From assembly GCF_041021895.1 (NCBI RefSeq), contig NZ_CP157428.1:2604001-2668000 (forward strand): a DNA stretch of 64,000 bases, given 5' to 3'. Numbering within the stretch: position 1 is the stretch's first letter; each line of letters opens with the position of its first letter. The notes beneath the pieces were generated by a model. The model was not told the DNA's origin. It did no database searches and saw only the letters and a list, made by a program, of their open reading frames with translations. Below are positions 27,431-37,254 of this stretch, one piece after another. This DNA is from Acinetobacter sp. XH1741 (GTDB taxonomy: Bacteria; Pseudomonadota; Gammaproteobacteria; Pseudomonadales; Moraxellaceae). The translations under genes were made by a program, and so were the position numbers.

Positions 27431-28153
27431 ATGGGCATGACTTTTACAGACATAGAAAATAAATCTGCCAAACGCCTTATTGGTATTGCCGCAGTACTTT
27501 TTCTGCATCTTCTTGTTGCCTATATTCTGATGTCAGGTTTAGCAAACAATATTCAAAAACCAGCAGAAAAACCTGTGGAATTACAAATTATTCAGGATAT
27601 AAAACCGCCTCCTCCACCAAAACCAGAGGAGCCTAAGCCTAAAGAAAAGCCACCTGAACCACCCAAAATGGTAGAAAAAGTTGCCAAGGCTCCTGAACCA
27701 CCTAAGCAAGTTGAGAAAGTAGCCACTCCGGTACAAAAAACGACTCCGGTAGCTCAACCAACTAAAGTTGCAACTCCAGCTCCAGCCGCGCCGGCTGCAC
27801 CTAGTGCGCCATCGCCAAGTCCAGTTGCAGCACCCGCTCCGGCAGCGGCTGCTCCTGCACCTAAACCAGCTGGCGCAACTCATGGTGTTTCAGAAGGTTC
27901 CGCGGGTTGTGAAAAACCTGAATATCCACGTGAAGCACTGATGAATGAAGAGCAAGGTACGGTGCGCATACGTGTTCTTGTTGATACTTCGGGCAAAGTC
28001 ATTGATGCCAAAGTGAAAAAATCGAGTGGCAGCAAAACCTTAGATAAAGCGGCAACTAAAGCTTACAGCTTATGTACGTTCAAACCAGCAATGAAAGATG
28101 GCGTGCCTCAGCAGGACTGGTATGAAATTGAATATCCATTTGTAATTGAATAA
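27431..28153 (+). CDS. tonB: TonB energy transducer
   Basis: A 240-residue TonB. Layout: short cytoplasmic tail, one membrane anchor (about residues 15-38, GIAAVLFLHLLVAYILMSG), a long Pro/Lys/Glu- then Pro/Ala-rich periplasmic linker (about 50-150), and the C-terminal domain (about 160-240) with the YPREALMNEEQGTVRIRVLV strand that contacts receptor TonB boxes. AGGAG lies five bases before the ATG at 27431; a TTG frame start at 27407 is not needed. It couples proton motive force to the receptor encoded just upstream, probably as a dedicated partner. Confidence 0.93.
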   Translation: MGMTFTDIENKSAKRLIGIAAVLFLHLLVAYILMSGLANNIQKPAEKPVELQIIQDIKPPPPPKPEEPKPKEKPPEPPKMVEKVAKAPEPPKQVEKVATPVQKTTPVAQPTKVATPAPAAPAAPSAPSPSPVAAPAPAAAAPAPKPAGATHGVSEGSAGCEKPEYPREALMNEEQGTVRIRVLVDTSGKVIDAKVKKSSGSKTLDKAATKAYSLCTFKPAMKDGVPQQDWYEIEYPFVIE

Positions 28154-28193
28154 ACGATCAAATTAGTAAGAAATTAAAAATATTGGAGATAAT

Positions 28194-29075
28194 ATGATGA
28201 AAAAATCAACTCAACCACTAGTACGTTTCGCTTCTGCAAGTTTAATCGCAGCATGTTCATTGCTTCCATTAAGCACAGTTTTTGCAGAAGAAACGAGCAA
28301 TGCTCCTGTTGCAACAGCAACCACTGAAGCGACTTCAAACACAAATACACCAACTCCACCACCAAAACCTGCAACAAGTGAAACTGTTAAAAACCCGTAT
28401 GGCCTAGAAGCTCTTTGGCGTGAAGGTGATTTAGTTGCTAAATCTACCCTATTTATATTAGTGCTCATGTCAATTGGTACGTGGTACATCATTGTCTCTA
28501 AATTCTTACAACAAGCAAAAGTAAAACGCCAAGGTAAAGAAGCAGAAAAAAGTTTTTGGGAAGCTACTTCTCTTGATAATGCCACTGACGGGCTAGAACA
28601 AAGTAGCGCATATCGTTTTATTGCAGAAAAAGGCATTAACTCGACTAAGTCACACGGCGGCTCTTTACTTGAACGAATTGACTTCAATACCTGGGTGAGC
28701 ATTTCAATACAACGAGCAATTGAAAAAGTACAAAACCACCTAGGTGGAGGTTTAGCCTTTTTAGCAACCGTTGGGTCTACAGCACCTTTCGTGGGTCTAT
28801 TCGGAACAGTATGGGGCATCTATCACGCGTTAACTGCAATCGGGATTTCAGGTCAAGCATCTATTGATAAAGTTGCAGGCCCAGTTGGTGAAGCACTTAT
28901 TATGACCGCTATTGGTCTAGCAGTCGCAGTACCAGCTGTACTAGGTTACAACTGGTTGACTCGTCGCAATAAAGCAGTGATGGAAAATGTTCGTTCATTT
29001 GGTTCAGATTTACATGCAGTTTTATTAAGCGGAGAAATTAATACCAATAATTCTGTTAACCGCAGTATCAAATAA
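28194..29075 (+). CDS. exbB: ExbB proton-channel subunit
   Basis: A 293-residue MotA/TolQ/ExbB family protein. It has an N-terminal cleavable-looking signal segment (SLIAACSLLPLSTVFAEE) and an extra periplasmic region rich in Thr and Pro before the first membrane segment (about residues 80-100), as in long ExbB forms. The conserved core AFLATVGSTAPFVGLFGTVWG and VGEALIMTAIGLAVAVPAV helices line the channel. GGAG precedes the ATG. It works with the ExbD proteins encoded next and TonB encoded before. Confidence 0.93.
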   Translation: MMKKSTQPLVRFASASLIAACSLLPLSTVFAEETSNAPVATATTEATSNTNTPTPPPKPATSETVKNPYGLEALWREGDLVAKSTLFILVLMSIGTWYIIVSKFLQQAKVKRQGKEAEKSFWEATSLDNATDGLEQSSAYRFIAEKGINSTKSHGGSLLERIDFNTWVSISIQRAIEKVQNHLGGGLAFLATVGSTAPFVGLFGTVWGIYHALTAIGISGQASIDKVAGPVGEALIMTAIGLAVAVPAVLGYNWLTRRNKAVMENVRSFGSDLHAVLLSGEINTNNSVNRSIK

Positions 29076-29090
29076 TCAGGAGCACACATT

Positions 29091-29513
29091 ATGGGTATGA
29101 GTGTTGGTTCTGAAGATGATGAAGAAATGATTGGAACAATTAACACGACGCCTCTCGTTGATGTCATGTTAGTTTTACTTATTATTTTTCTAATTACGAT
29201 TCCGGTAGTTACACATACTGTTCCGGTGAAACTGCCAGAAGAAAAAAATACTCCGTATGCAACTACACCTGAAAACATCCAGCTTTCAGTGAATAAAAAA
29301 GGAGACATTTTCTGGAATGAAAGTTATGTACCGAATAAAGAAATATTGTTAGCAAAATTACAAGCTGTGGCACAAAAAAGACCGCAGCCGGAGGTACATA
29401 TTCGAGGAGATCAGCTTACCCATTTTGAAGCGATAGATCAGGTCATTAGTACGACCAAACAAGCTGGTATTGGCAAAATTGCCTTTGTTACTACCCCTCC
29501 AGCCTCCCAGTAA
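29091..29513 (+). CDS. exbD: ExbD proton-channel subunit, copy 1
   Basis: A 140-residue ExbD with one membrane helix (TTPLVDVMLVLLIIFLITIP) that carries the essential proton-binding Asp, followed by a periplasmic domain. It starts MGMSVGSEDDEE, 15 bases after exbB. It shares its opening and helix with the second ExbD 19 bases downstream, so the two are tandem duplicates that have diverged in the periplasmic part. Paired ExbD genes with one ExbB occur in other TonB systems (for example Xanthomonas exbD1/exbD2). Confidence 0.93.
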   Translation: MGMSVGSEDDEEMIGTINTTPLVDVMLVLLIIFLITIPVVTHTVPVKLPEEKNTPYATTPENIQLSVNKKGDIFWNESYVPNKEILLAKLQAVAQKRPQPEVHIRGDQLTHFEAIDQVISTTKQAGIGKIAFVTTPPASQ

Positions 29514-29532
29514 TGATTTTAAGGAGAATTTT

Positions 29533-29946
29533 ATGGGTATGAATGTCGGTTCAAATAATGATGATGATGTGATGTTAGAAGTCAACATGACACCGCTTAT
29601 TGATGTCATGTTAGTACTCATTATTATGTTTATTATTACCATTCCTGCACCAAACAACGCGATTAATATTAATTTGCCAAATGGCACACCGCCGCCAACA
29701 AATGAAAAGCCACCCGAAGTGATTGATGTAAGAATTGATGCAGCAGGCAAAGTGTTTTGGAATAACCAACAGGTTTCAGACCGCACCGCACTAGAGAAAT
29801 TATTCCAAGGCGTGGTTGCCAAAAAAGATCAAGACCAGATCAAACTTAAACCAGACCAAATGGCTGAATATAAAAACGTGGCAATGGTCATGGCTACAGC
29901 GCAGCGTTTAGGTGTCACTAAAATTGGAATTGTAAGTAATAATTAA
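29533..29946 (+). CDS. exbD: ExbD proton-channel subunit, copy 2
   Basis: A 137-residue ExbD. The ATG at 29533 follows AAGGAG; a longer in-frame start at 29470 would overlap copy 1 and is rejected. The helix TPLIDVMLVLIIMFIITIPA has the conserved Asp. The following linker is Pro/Asn-rich, and the periplasmic domain (VRIDAAGKVFWNNQQVSDR) differs from copy 1, suggesting a specialised partner role in the same complex. It is the last gene of the receptor operon, before a terminator. Confidence 0.93.
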   Translation: MGMNVGSNNDDDVMLEVNMTPLIDVMLVLIIMFIITIPAPNNAININLPNGTPPPTNEKPPEVIDVRIDAAGKVFWNNQQVSDRTALEKLFQGVVAKKDQDQIKLKPDQMAEYKNVAMVMATAQRLGVTKIGIVSNN

Positions 29947-29973
29947 GTTCTATATTTATTTACTCATCCAAAT

Positions 29974-30002
29974 AAAAAAAGCCTCCGAAGAGGCTTTTTT
30001 TT
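29974..30002. terminator. Bidirectional terminator, exbD / glcB
   Basis: AGCCTC-CGAA-GAGGCT stem with a GNRA-like CGAA loop, A-run left and T-run right. It lies between convergent exbD and glcB. Confidence 0.88.
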
Positions 30003-30016
30003 ATGACAGGTTAAAA

Positions 30017-32182
30017 TTAGTCACCTGTATAACCTTTTAACTTTAAGCGAGCAGCATGAAGTAACGGCTCAGTATAACCAGAAGGTTGTTCACAACCTTT
30101 AAAGATAAGATCAGAAGCTGCTTGGAAAGCAATATTCGTTTCAAAGTTAGCTGCCATTGGTTTATACAATGGATCATTAGCATTTTGCTCATCAACAATT
30201 TTTGCCATGCGTTTAAGCACTTCTTCAACTTGTTCACGAGTCACAATACCGTGACGCAACCAGTTTGCAACGTGTTGAGAAGAAATACGTAATGTTGCAC
30301 GGTCTTCCATTAAGCCTACGTTGTTAATATCAGGAACTTTCGAACAACCTACGCCTAAGTCAACCCAACGAACAACGTAACCTAAAATACCTTGGCAGTT
30401 ATTTTCAAGCTCATTGTTAATCTCTTCTGCTGACCAGTTAGTTTCTGGCGCAAATGGAGGAGTTAACAAGTCGTCTAATGACAACATTTCTTCAGCTTTT
30501 AATTGATCTTGACGTGCTTTTACATTTACTTGATGGTAATGCATCGCGTGAAGTACGGCACCTGTTGGTGATGGAACCCAAGCACATGATGCACCAGCAT
30601 TTGGATGTGCAGCTTTAGTTGCCAACATATCTTTCATGCTATCAGGTTTTGGCCACATACCTTTACCAATTTGAGCTTTACCTTGTAAACCACATTTCAA
30701 ACCAATTGCAACGTTACGGTTTTCGTAAGCAGCAATCCATTTTTGTGTTTTAACAGCTTCTTTACGAACAACTGGTGCAGCTTCCATAGAAGTATGGATT
30801 TCATCACCTGTACGGTCCATGAAGCCTGTATTAATAAAGATCGTACGGTCTTTAGCTGCAGCAATACAGTTCTTCAAGTTTACAGATGTACGGCGTTCTT
30901 CATCCATAATACCGATTTTTACAGACTTTGCTGGTAAACCTAGTGCTTGCTCAGCGCGTTCAAATAATTCAACCGCAAAAGCAACTTCTTCAGGACCATG
31001 CATTTTTGGCTTAACAATATACATAGACCCTTTACGAGAGTTTTTATTTTCGTTTGTACTACGAATATCAGCAACTGATAACAATGGAGTTACCAATGCA
31101 TCCATAATACCTTCGAAAATTTCTTCACCATCTACCAAAATAGCTGGGTTAGTCATTAAATGGCCTACGTTACGAAGTAACATAAGTGAACGACCATGGA
31201 GTTTTGTTGTTCCACCGATCAAGTTTTTAATTTCACGGTCTTTGCTTAAAGCACGAACAACTGTTTTACCATTCTTTTCAATAGATTCTTGAAGTGTACC
31301 CTTCATTAAACCTAACCAGTTGCGGTAGCCTTCAACTTTTTCTTCTGCATCTACAGCTGCGACAGAGTCTTCAAGATCTTGAATCGTTGTAACTGCAGCT
31401 TCAAGTGTTAAATCTTTAACACTAGCTAAATCAGTTTGGCCGATTGGGCTATTCGCATCAATTTCAATAATGACATGCAAACCATTACTTAAAAGTACGA
31501 CTTCTGATGGGTTCGCTTCTTCACCATTGAAACCCACGAACTGAGCTTCATGCGCTAAACCTGTTTTAGTACCATCTTTTAAAGTAACAGCAAGTTTATT
31601 TTGCTCAATTGCATATTTAGTCGCATCAGCATGTGAACCTTGTGCAAGCGGGAAAACTTCATTTAAGAAGTTTTTAGCAAACTCAATCACTTTTGCACCG
31701 CGTACAGGGTTATATCCTTTTCCTTTTTCAGCACCACCCTCTTCTGAAATTACATCGAAGCCGTAAAGTGCATCATATAAAGAACCCCAACGTGCGTTTG
31801 CAGCATTTAAGCAATAGCGTGCATTACGCACAGGTACGACTAACTGTGGCCCTGCCAATAATGCGATTTCTTCGTCAACATTTTCAGTAGTAATCTGGAA
31901 ATCTTCAACTTCTGGTAATAAATAACCAATTTCTGTTAAAAACGCTTTATAAGCACCTAATTCAAATTTGTTATTACGGTGCCATTCATCAATTTTTGCT
32001 TGTAATTCATCACGCTTAGCCAATAATGCTTTATTTTTTGGGCTAAGATCGACAACAACTTGCTCAAAGTTCTTCCAGTAAGTTTCACTATCTAAACCAG
32101 AACCTGGTAAAGCTTCATTTTCGATAAAATCGTAAAGTTCTTTAGCAATCGCTAACTTGCCTTTTTGAATACGTGCAGTCAT
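30017..32182 (-). CDS. glcB: Malate synthase G
   Basis: A 721-residue malate synthase G, the single-chain form of about 720 residues. It condenses glyoxylate with acetyl-CoA to malate in the glyoxylate bypass and glycolate use. Visible signature parts are [20 protein letters not shown] with a catalytic-region loop, [17 protein letters not shown] (Glu and Arg for glyoxylate and magnesium), [19 protein letters not shown], and [21 protein letters not shown]. The C-terminal plug has a [17 protein letters not shown] segment with the catalytic Asp. It is monocistronic and expected to be induced on acetate or fatty acids. Confidence 0.96.
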   Translation of the reverse strand: MTARIQKGKLAIAKELYDFIENEALPGSGLDSETYWKNFEQVVVDLSPKNKALLAKRDELQAKIDEWHRNNKFELGAYKAFLTEIGYLLPEVEDFQITTENVDEEIALLAGPQLVVPVRNARYCLNAANARWGSLYDALYGFDVISEEGGAEKGKGYNPVRGAKVIEFAKNFLNEVFPLAQGSHADATKYAIEQNKLAVTLKDGTKTGLAHEAQFVGFNGEEANPSEVVLLSNGLHVIIEIDANSPIGQTDLASVKDLTLEAAVTTIQDLEDSVAAVDAEEKVEGYRNWLGLMKGTLQESIEKNGKTVVRALSKDREIKNLIGGTTKLHGRSLMLLRNVGHLMTNPAILVDGEEIFEGIMDALVTPLLSVADIRSTNENKNSRKGSMYIVKPKMHGPEEVAFAVELFERAEQALGLPAKSVKIGIMDEERRTSVNLKNCIAAAKDRTIFINTGFMDRTGDEIHTSMEAAPVVRKEAVKTQKWIAAYENRNVAIGLKCGLQGKAQIGKGMWPKPDSMKDMLATKAAHPNAGASCAWVPSPTGAVLHAMHYHQVNVKARQDQLKAEEMLSLDDLLTPPFAPETNWSAEEINNELENNCQGILGYVVRWVDLGVGCSKVPDINNVGLMEDRATLRISSQHVANWLRHGIVTREQVEEVLKRMAKIVDEQNANDPLYKPMAANFETNIAFQAASDLIFKGCEQPSGYTEPLLHAARLKLKGYTGD

Positions 32183-32550
32183 TGTCTTTCCTGAAGTTGC
32201 TACTTTTTATACCAAGAGAATCCTAGTATACCGATTTAAATTAAGCTGAATACTAATATCACATTCCTAAATAGTAAGCATTTTCCGTTGCAAAACTATT
32301 GACAAAGATAAATTTTTCTATATAGGAAATATTAAAATTCTAACTAGGATTCCCAATAATTTATTCAATATTTAAAGATACTGAAACTAGACTTTTTGTT
32401 AACAGCCAAAAGTTTCATGATCTTGTTTTTTCTCAAGCGTATTTAGTTATATCAAACTTTGCGTAATGAAAAAGTATTATTTAGCTAAATTTATCTATTT
32501 TTGTTGTAAAAAAAAGCGCTCTTAAAAGAGCGCTTTTTCTATTTAATTTC
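32183..32550. other. Spacer upstream of glcB
   Basis: About 370 AT-rich bases between glcB and zapE. It holds a -10-like TATACT and two direct TATACC repeats 19 bases apart (32208 and 32227, plus-strand reading) just before glcB, plus the zapE terminator at the far end. No gene is seen. Confidence 0.5.
32508..32537 (-). terminator. Terminator of zapE
   Basis: GCGCTCTT-AA-AAGAGCGC hairpin with flanking A- and T-runs, 14 bases past the zapE stop codon. Confidence 0.85.
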
Positions 32551-33693
32551 TTAAGAGGTTTTAGCCTCATCAATATGACGGTGCTCTGAATGCAAGTATT
32601 CATCCGACTGCATTTCGAGTAAACGAGAACGAGTACGTTCAATTTCAAAAGCTAATTTTTCACCTTGATAGATATCAATAATACTATCTTGAGAGGTTAA
32701 AAGTAATTTTACGCCACGATCATAAAATTCATCGACTAAATAAATAAAACGTCGAGTACCTTCTGACAAGAAGTCCGTTAAGTGCGGAACATTACTCACG
32801 AGTACAGTGTTATAAATATTAGCAATCTCGATAAAATCTGCTGGGCTACGCGGCTTAAAGCAAAGTTCAGAGAACTCACACCATAAAACATCTTCTGTAT
32901 GCCCTAGAGTTTCAACCACACGGTTATTGATCACAATCGGTTCTTGAGAATTTGTTTGAGTATGAGTTAAAGCACTATAACGCTCTGATATCCAGCTTTG
33001 TGCCTCATTACCTAATGGTGACTTAAACAATTGAGCTTGTTTTAATACACGTAAACGGTAATCCACACCTGCATCTACATTTAAAACAACACAGTTCTTT
33101 TTAACCATTTCAATTGTAGGTATGAAACGATCACGGTGAATTCCGTTTTTATATAAGCCGTCTGGTGCAATATTTGAAGTTGCAATGAGTGTCACACCAC
33201 GAACAAATAACTTTTGGAACAAATCACTTAAGATCATTGCATCAGTTACATTCGACACGAAAAACTCATCGAAACAAATCACCACAGCATCTTTATAAAT
33301 TTGATCAGCCACAATATCGAGTGGATTACGTTGACCAGAAAGTTTATTTAATTCTTTATGGACATGTTGCATAAAATGGTGAAAATGCATACGTGTTTTG
33401 CGGCGAAATGGCACAGATTCATAAAATTGATCCATAAGCCATGTTTTGCCACGACCTACACCACCCCACATATATACACCTCTTGGAGAGGTTTGGCGGC
33501 GGAAACGACGGAAAGCTTTTTTAGAAGCTTTATAACGATTTAAAAGTTCTTTCCATACACGATCTAATTCTTGCACTGCCTGTGCTTGTGCTTCATCTGC
33601 CATAAACTGACCTGAAGCTAAAGCCTCAGCATAGCGCTCTGCTGGGGAAGAAGGAGTAAATGCAGTACTATGAGAAGATTTTAAATTTAACAT
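32551..33693 (-). CDS. zapE: ZapE/AFG1-family division ATPase
   Basis: A 380-residue AFG1-like P-loop ATPase. ZapE associates with the Z ring and destabilises FtsZ polymers late in division, notably under low oxygen or heat. Walker A is MWGGVGRGKTWLMD (about residue 76), Walker B is VICFDEFFVSNV, and the sensor region is LIATSNIAPDGLY. The C-terminal part (VPHLTDFLSEGTRRFIYLVDEFYDR) is typical. It is monocistronic, ended by the hairpin at 32508-32537. Confidence 0.92.
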   Translation of the reverse strand: MLNLKSSHSTAFTPSSPAERYAEALASGQFMADEAQAQAVQELDRVWKELLNRYKASKKAFRRFRRQTSPRGVYMWGGVGRGKTWLMDQFYESVPFRRKTRMHFHHFMQHVHKELNKLSGQRNPLDIVADQIYKDAVVICFDEFFVSNVTDAMILSDLFQKLFVRGVTLIATSNIAPDGLYKNGIHRDRFIPTIEMVKKNCVVLNVDAGVDYRLRVLKQAQLFKSPLGNEAQSWISERYSALTHTQTNSQEPIVINNRVVETLGHTEDVLWCEFSELCFKPRSPADFIEIANIYNTVLVSNVPHLTDFLSEGTRRFIYLVDEFYDRGVKLLLTSQDSIIDIYQGEKLAFEIERTRSRLLEMQSDEYLHSEHRHIDEAKTS

Positions 33694-33776
33694 ATCATTT
33701 TATTTCAATTTTAACTGAAGAGAGTATAGCGAACATTTTGTCCGACCACATTAGCTTTTAGCATCAAGAGTTCTAC

Positions 33777-34796
33777 TCAATAAAACTCTTTTCCATATTG
33801 CCGAGGGCTCTGCCCAAACCATCTTTTAAACGCATGATTAAAAGCGGCAGGTTCAGAATAGCCAAGCGATTCAGCAATGACCTCAATTGAATATTCTTTA
33901 TATTCCATAAGTTTAAGTGCCTTATTCTTAATAATCTGTTCACGAATTTGTTTATAACTCGTATTAAGCTGCTGCAATTGATGCCTTAACGTCCTTTCAG
34001 GCATTTTTAAAGCAAAAGCGGTTTCCGCCATGCTCGGGATAATTCCGTGTTGTAACTCTAGATAATCTTGTACATATTGAATAATTGGAGGTATTTGACG
34101 ATCTTGTTCATTTAACCTTTTTATCTCTTTAATACACTTAGCCTCATAGATGCGATGAGTAATAATATCTGCTGAAGGAATTTTGATTCCAAGCACATCT
34201 TTACTTAGGCTAAATGCTGCATGTGTAGAATTAAAGTGCAGATCACTTCCGTAATATGTGAAATATTGAGCTACTTTATCGGGGTCATTTGGTTTTGAAA
34301 AAGGTAAATCTATACGCATAGCAGGCATTTTAAGGCCCATCATGGTGTAAATATCTTGAATAAACTTGTAAGTACTAGAAATTTCACATTGGGTACGAAG
34401 CAACCCAATTTCGGTTTTTGAGTCGACTGGTAAATAATTTAAAATTATTTGATTTTCGGTCTCTTGTAATCCTAAGGTACCAAATAAATGAGTAAGTTTT
34501 TGATAGTGTATGCCTTTTTCTAAAGCAGTTTGTATATCTTGACTGGTCACAAGCAACATCAATAAAGGACCGTAACCCGCTAATGCATAATGCTGTCCAA
34601 TGAATAGACCTTTTTCAGGATCAACATTTTCACTAATAATTTGCTGGATATCCCATTCTAAACTGTCGTGAATTGTTGAGCTTGGGTCTAAGGCATCAAC
34701 TTTGATTCCTATATGTGCCAAACGTGAGTCGACATCAATGCCCGCTTTGCGCATTCCTTGAATTAAATAGATTAAACCAAGTGTCGATCGTTTCAT
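33777..34796 (-). CDS. AraC-family transcription regulator
   Basis: A 339-residue regulator with an N-terminal AraC-binding-like ligand domain (about residues 15-200) and a C-terminal pair of helix-turn-helix motifs; the second is ESLGYSEPAAFNHAFKRWFG followed by QSPRQYGKEF. This is the OruR/ArgR-like architecture. I chose ATG at 34796 (MKRSTLGLIYLIQGMRKAG) because the longer frame begins at a TTG. Such regulators commonly control a divergently or nearby encoded catabolic gene, but the adjacent region appears decayed, so its target may be lost or distant. Confidence 0.85.
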   Translation of the reverse strand: MKRSTLGLIYLIQGMRKAGIDVDSRLAHIGIKVDALDPSSTIHDSLEWDIQQIISENVDPEKGLFIGQHYALAGYGPLLMLLVTSQDIQTALEKGIHYQKLTHLFGTLGLQETENQIILNYLPVDSKTEIGLLRTQCEISSTYKFIQDIYTMMGLKMPAMRIDLPFSKPNDPDKVAQYFTYYGSDLHFNSTHAAFSLSKDVLGIKIPSADIITHRIYEAKCIKEIKRLNEQDRQIPPIIQYVQDYLELQHGIIPSMAETAFALKMPERTLRHQLQQLNTSYKQIREQIIKNKALKLMEYKEYSIEVIAESLGYSEPAAFNHAFKRWFGQSPRQYGKEFY

Positions 34797-34954
34797 TCTT
34801 CTATCAATTTTCTTAGACTTAAATGTTTTACTATAAAGAAGCAATAAAATTAATTGCCGAATCTATCAATTTTCACATTGATGTCATCATGTTTAAACTG
34901 ATTAAAAAATATTAGTCTTATTGGTAATCCTCTTTAACATATGCAGGATTCACC

Positions 34955-35029
34955 ATGCTTAAGGCTAAACCGCATGTTATTCAAAAAGCTAAAATCGCAA
35001 GTATTGGTATTACTATCGTTCAAACTTAA
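34955..35029 (+). pseudogene. Short 24-residue open frame, likely gene remnant
   Basis: ATG preceded by AGGA at six bases, encoding MLKAKPHVIQKAKIASIGIT and four more residues before a TAA. It has a normal ribosome site but stops early. It could be the 5' end of a truncated gene or a real small peptide; no family is recognised. Confidence 0.25.
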
Positions 35030-35245
35030 ATTATGAAATATGGGTAAAATTAGCTAAAACATTTATACGTTTTTAAGTACAAGATAAAGACACAGCCAAA
35101 AGCAAATATCAGACTTTGTAATTAGCTATAAATTTATTAATTTCAATTAAATACTCCCAACATTTAACCTCAAAAATATTGTATTAGTGAAGAATGATCT
35201 CCAAGGAGTTAAAGAAAACAGCATTATCACAAAAGGCGAAAAAGA

Positions 35246-35366
35246 ATGAGTGATCAATTGCCTGATTTATCGAAAGACGACGCTACCTTCAATGAGAGAA
35301 TATAGAGACAACCTCAATGTGTTGGATGGTAAGCTAGTGATTATAATAGTTGGAGGTATGGGCTAG
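35246..35366 (+). pseudogene. Degraded short-chain dehydrogenase-like start
   Basis: A frame opening MSDQLPDLSKDDATFNERI stops at 35305. In another frame, immediately after, RDNLNVLDGKLVIIIVGGMG resembles the N-terminal strand and glycine loop of a short-chain dehydrogenase (LDGK-VVITGG). A stop follows directly. The frame change and stops suggest a decayed gene. The evidence is a short motif only. Confidence 0.3.
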
Positions 35367-35480
35367 AAACTCACAAAGTTAATCCCCAAAACTATTTGCT
35401 ATTAAATAAATGCTTTAAGAGCTATGCAGCGTTATAGGTTCAATACATAATAGATACATTAATAACAATCTATCTATTAT

Positions 35481-36392
35481 ATGCAATCTGTTAGCCTCAT
35501 TATTCAAATTTTTCTTGTATTAGCTTTTGGTTACTTTTTAGGCCCTAAACTCTCATTAAATATTCGGCAATTTATTTTTAAAATTCTACCTTATTTTTCT
35601 TATATTTTATTAGCAAGTGTCGCTTTAGAATTAACACTTGCACTTGATCAAATTAAAAACCCTTCCTCAATACTTCCACCCGCCCTATTAATTGCATTTA
35701 CAACTTCACTAGGCTCTTTTTTCACTTGTTTATTTGCATACACAATTTTTGATAAAGAAAGTGTTAAAGGAAAAATTTCGCTCCAGCTTTTTATCAATGC
35801 CCTAAAAAATATTGCGAAAGCATTTCTAGCTTTAACTGTAGGTGTAATGCTAGGTATTGCCCTGACTCAGTTAAATGTACACATTCCTTTTAACAGCTGG
35901 TATCTATTATTACTTTTTATTTTTTTAATTGGAATCGAACTTGCTTTTACTCATTTTAATCGAACATGGTTAAGCTGGAAAATTCTTATTGTCCCTCTGG
36001 CTGCGTTTGTAGGGTCATGTATAGCTGGTTTTCTTAATTATTTCTTGCTAGGTAACCACTTTACGCTTAATGAAATGTTGGCTCTAGCCCAAGGATATGG
36101 CTGGTATTCAATGTCAGGTATTTTATTTACCCAGTTACATTCGGCCGAGTTAGGTGGTATTGCATTATTAACAGATTTATTTAGAGAAATAGTTGCAATT
36201 TTACTGATGTACACTATGGGATGGCGCTTTCCACGTCCAGCAATTTCAAGTGCTGGTGCTACATCAATGGATGTGACATTAGCTATGGTTAAGCAGTCAT
36301 GTGGCACTCATTACGTACCACATGCCATGATGAGTGGCTTACTACTAAGCCTACTCGCTCCACTTTTAATTACAGTTTTTTTAAAGCTTTAA
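35481..36392 (+). CDS. lysO: LysO-family lysine exporter
   Basis: A 303-residue inner-membrane protein with about eight hydrophobic segments, matching LysO (formerly YbjE). LysO exports L-lysine and toxic analogues such as thialysine. The strongest identity is the C-terminal half: [32 protein letters not shown], and [20 protein letters not shown]. Its stop overlaps the convergent pyrF stop by four bases. The ribosome site is weak. Its own promoter should lie in the decayed gap upstream. Confidence 0.85.
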   Translation: MQSVSLIIQIFLVLAFGYFLGPKLSLNIRQFIFKILPYFSYILLASVALELTLALDQIKNPSSILPPALLIAFTTSLGSFFTCLFAYTIFDKESVKGKISLQLFINALKNIAKAFLALTVGVMLGIALTQLNVHIPFNSWYLLLLFIFLIGIELAFTHFNRTWLSWKILIVPLAAFVGSCIAGFLNYFLLGNHFTLNEMLALAQGYGWYSMSGILFTQLHSAELGGIALLTDLFREIVAILLMYTMGWRFPRPAISSAGATSMDVTLAMVKQSCGTHYVPHAMMSGLLLSLLAPLLITVFLKL

Positions 36393-37090
36393 GCGATAGA
36401 AGCAAGAATTGACTTCAACATTTCAGTTGGCTTTTCAGCTTTGGTAATCGGACGGCCAATCACTAAATGTGTAGAGCCATCAAGCATAGCTTGCTTTGGC
36501 GTTACAATACGTTTTTGGTCATCTGCATTGGTTCCTTCTGGACGTATACCAGGAGTAACTAAAGAGAAATCATCACCAATCAACTCACGAAGAATTTTGG
36601 CTTCCTGAGCAGAACAAACTACCCCATCTAAACCACTATCTTTTGTAAGCTGAGCTAATCTTTTAACTTGCTCTACAGGTTCAATATCTAAACCAATATC
36701 TTTTAAATCTTCACGGCCCATTGAAGTTAATACTGTTACCGCAATTAATTGAGTTTGATAATTACCTGCCTTTAAACGCTCTACACAAGTTTCCATCATT
36801 TTACGACCACCTGATGCATGAACATTAACCATCCATACACCTAAATCGGCAGCAGCACATACAGCTTGAGCTGTTGTATTTGGAATATCATGGAATTTTA
36901 AATCTAGGAAAACTTCAAAATTTTGTTCTTGAAGTTTTTTTACAACAGATGGGCCTTCGTGAGTAAAAAGCTCTTTACCTACTTTTACTCGGCATAAAGC
37001 AGGATCAAGCTGTTCAACAATTTTTAAAGCGTCATATTGGCTTTTAGCATCTAACGCAACAATGATACTCAAGAGACTTTCTTCCATCAC
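36389..37090 (-). CDS. pyrF: Orotidine 5'-phosphate decarboxylase
   Basis: A 233-residue OMP decarboxylase, the last step of UMP synthesis. The catalytic Lys/Asp tetrad region is [14 protein letters not shown], with VVALDAKS at the start and TPGIRPEG and VIGRPIT as phosphate-binding loops. The TIM-barrel length is standard. A tandem MM start leaves either ATG possible. It is separated from lapA by about 165 bases with no stem-loop, so it may be read from the ihfB-lapA transcript or its own promoter. Confidence 0.96.
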   Translation of the reverse strand: MMEESLLSIIVALDAKSQYDALKIVEQLDPALCRVKVGKELFTHEGPSVVKKLQEQNFEVFLDLKFHDIPNTTAQAVCAAADLGVWMVNVHASGGRKMMETCVERLKAGNYQTQLIAVTVLTSMGREDLKDIGLDIEPVEQVKRLAQLTKDSGLDGVVCSAQEAKILRELIGDDFSLVTPGIRPEGTNADDQKRIVTPKQAMLDGSTHLVIGRPITKAEKPTEMLKSILASIA

Positions 37091-37254
37091 ATAAAATCAG
37101 CGCTATTATAATAGACAAGTCAGCTACTAATAAAGAAATCTATTGAGTGTAGTTTTTGAATTGGACAATATAATTTTTAATTTTGATAGATACTTAGAAA
37201 TATGGAAAGGAAAAATACTACTCTTTATAACTAGATAAAGAGTAGTACCAATAA

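Larger units (their letters stand above)
34797..35480. other. Gene-poor gap with possible gene remnants
   Basis: About 680 bases without an intact gene between the AraC regulator and lysO. It contains two short open frames with gene-like openings (34955-35029 and 35246-35305) and a fragment resembling a Rossmann-fold start (35304-35366). I interpret it as decay of an earlier locus controlled by the AraC gene. Confidence 0.4.

Noticed and set aside
27581..27883. Trp/Arg-rich minus-strand frame inside tonB
   Set aside because: Mirror of the TonB proline-rich linker; the odd composition comes from reading CCN codons backwards.
31201..31240. TGTTCCAC match within glcB as a parS half-site
   Set aside because: Only the left half matches (about 9 of 16) and it is inside a conserved coding region.
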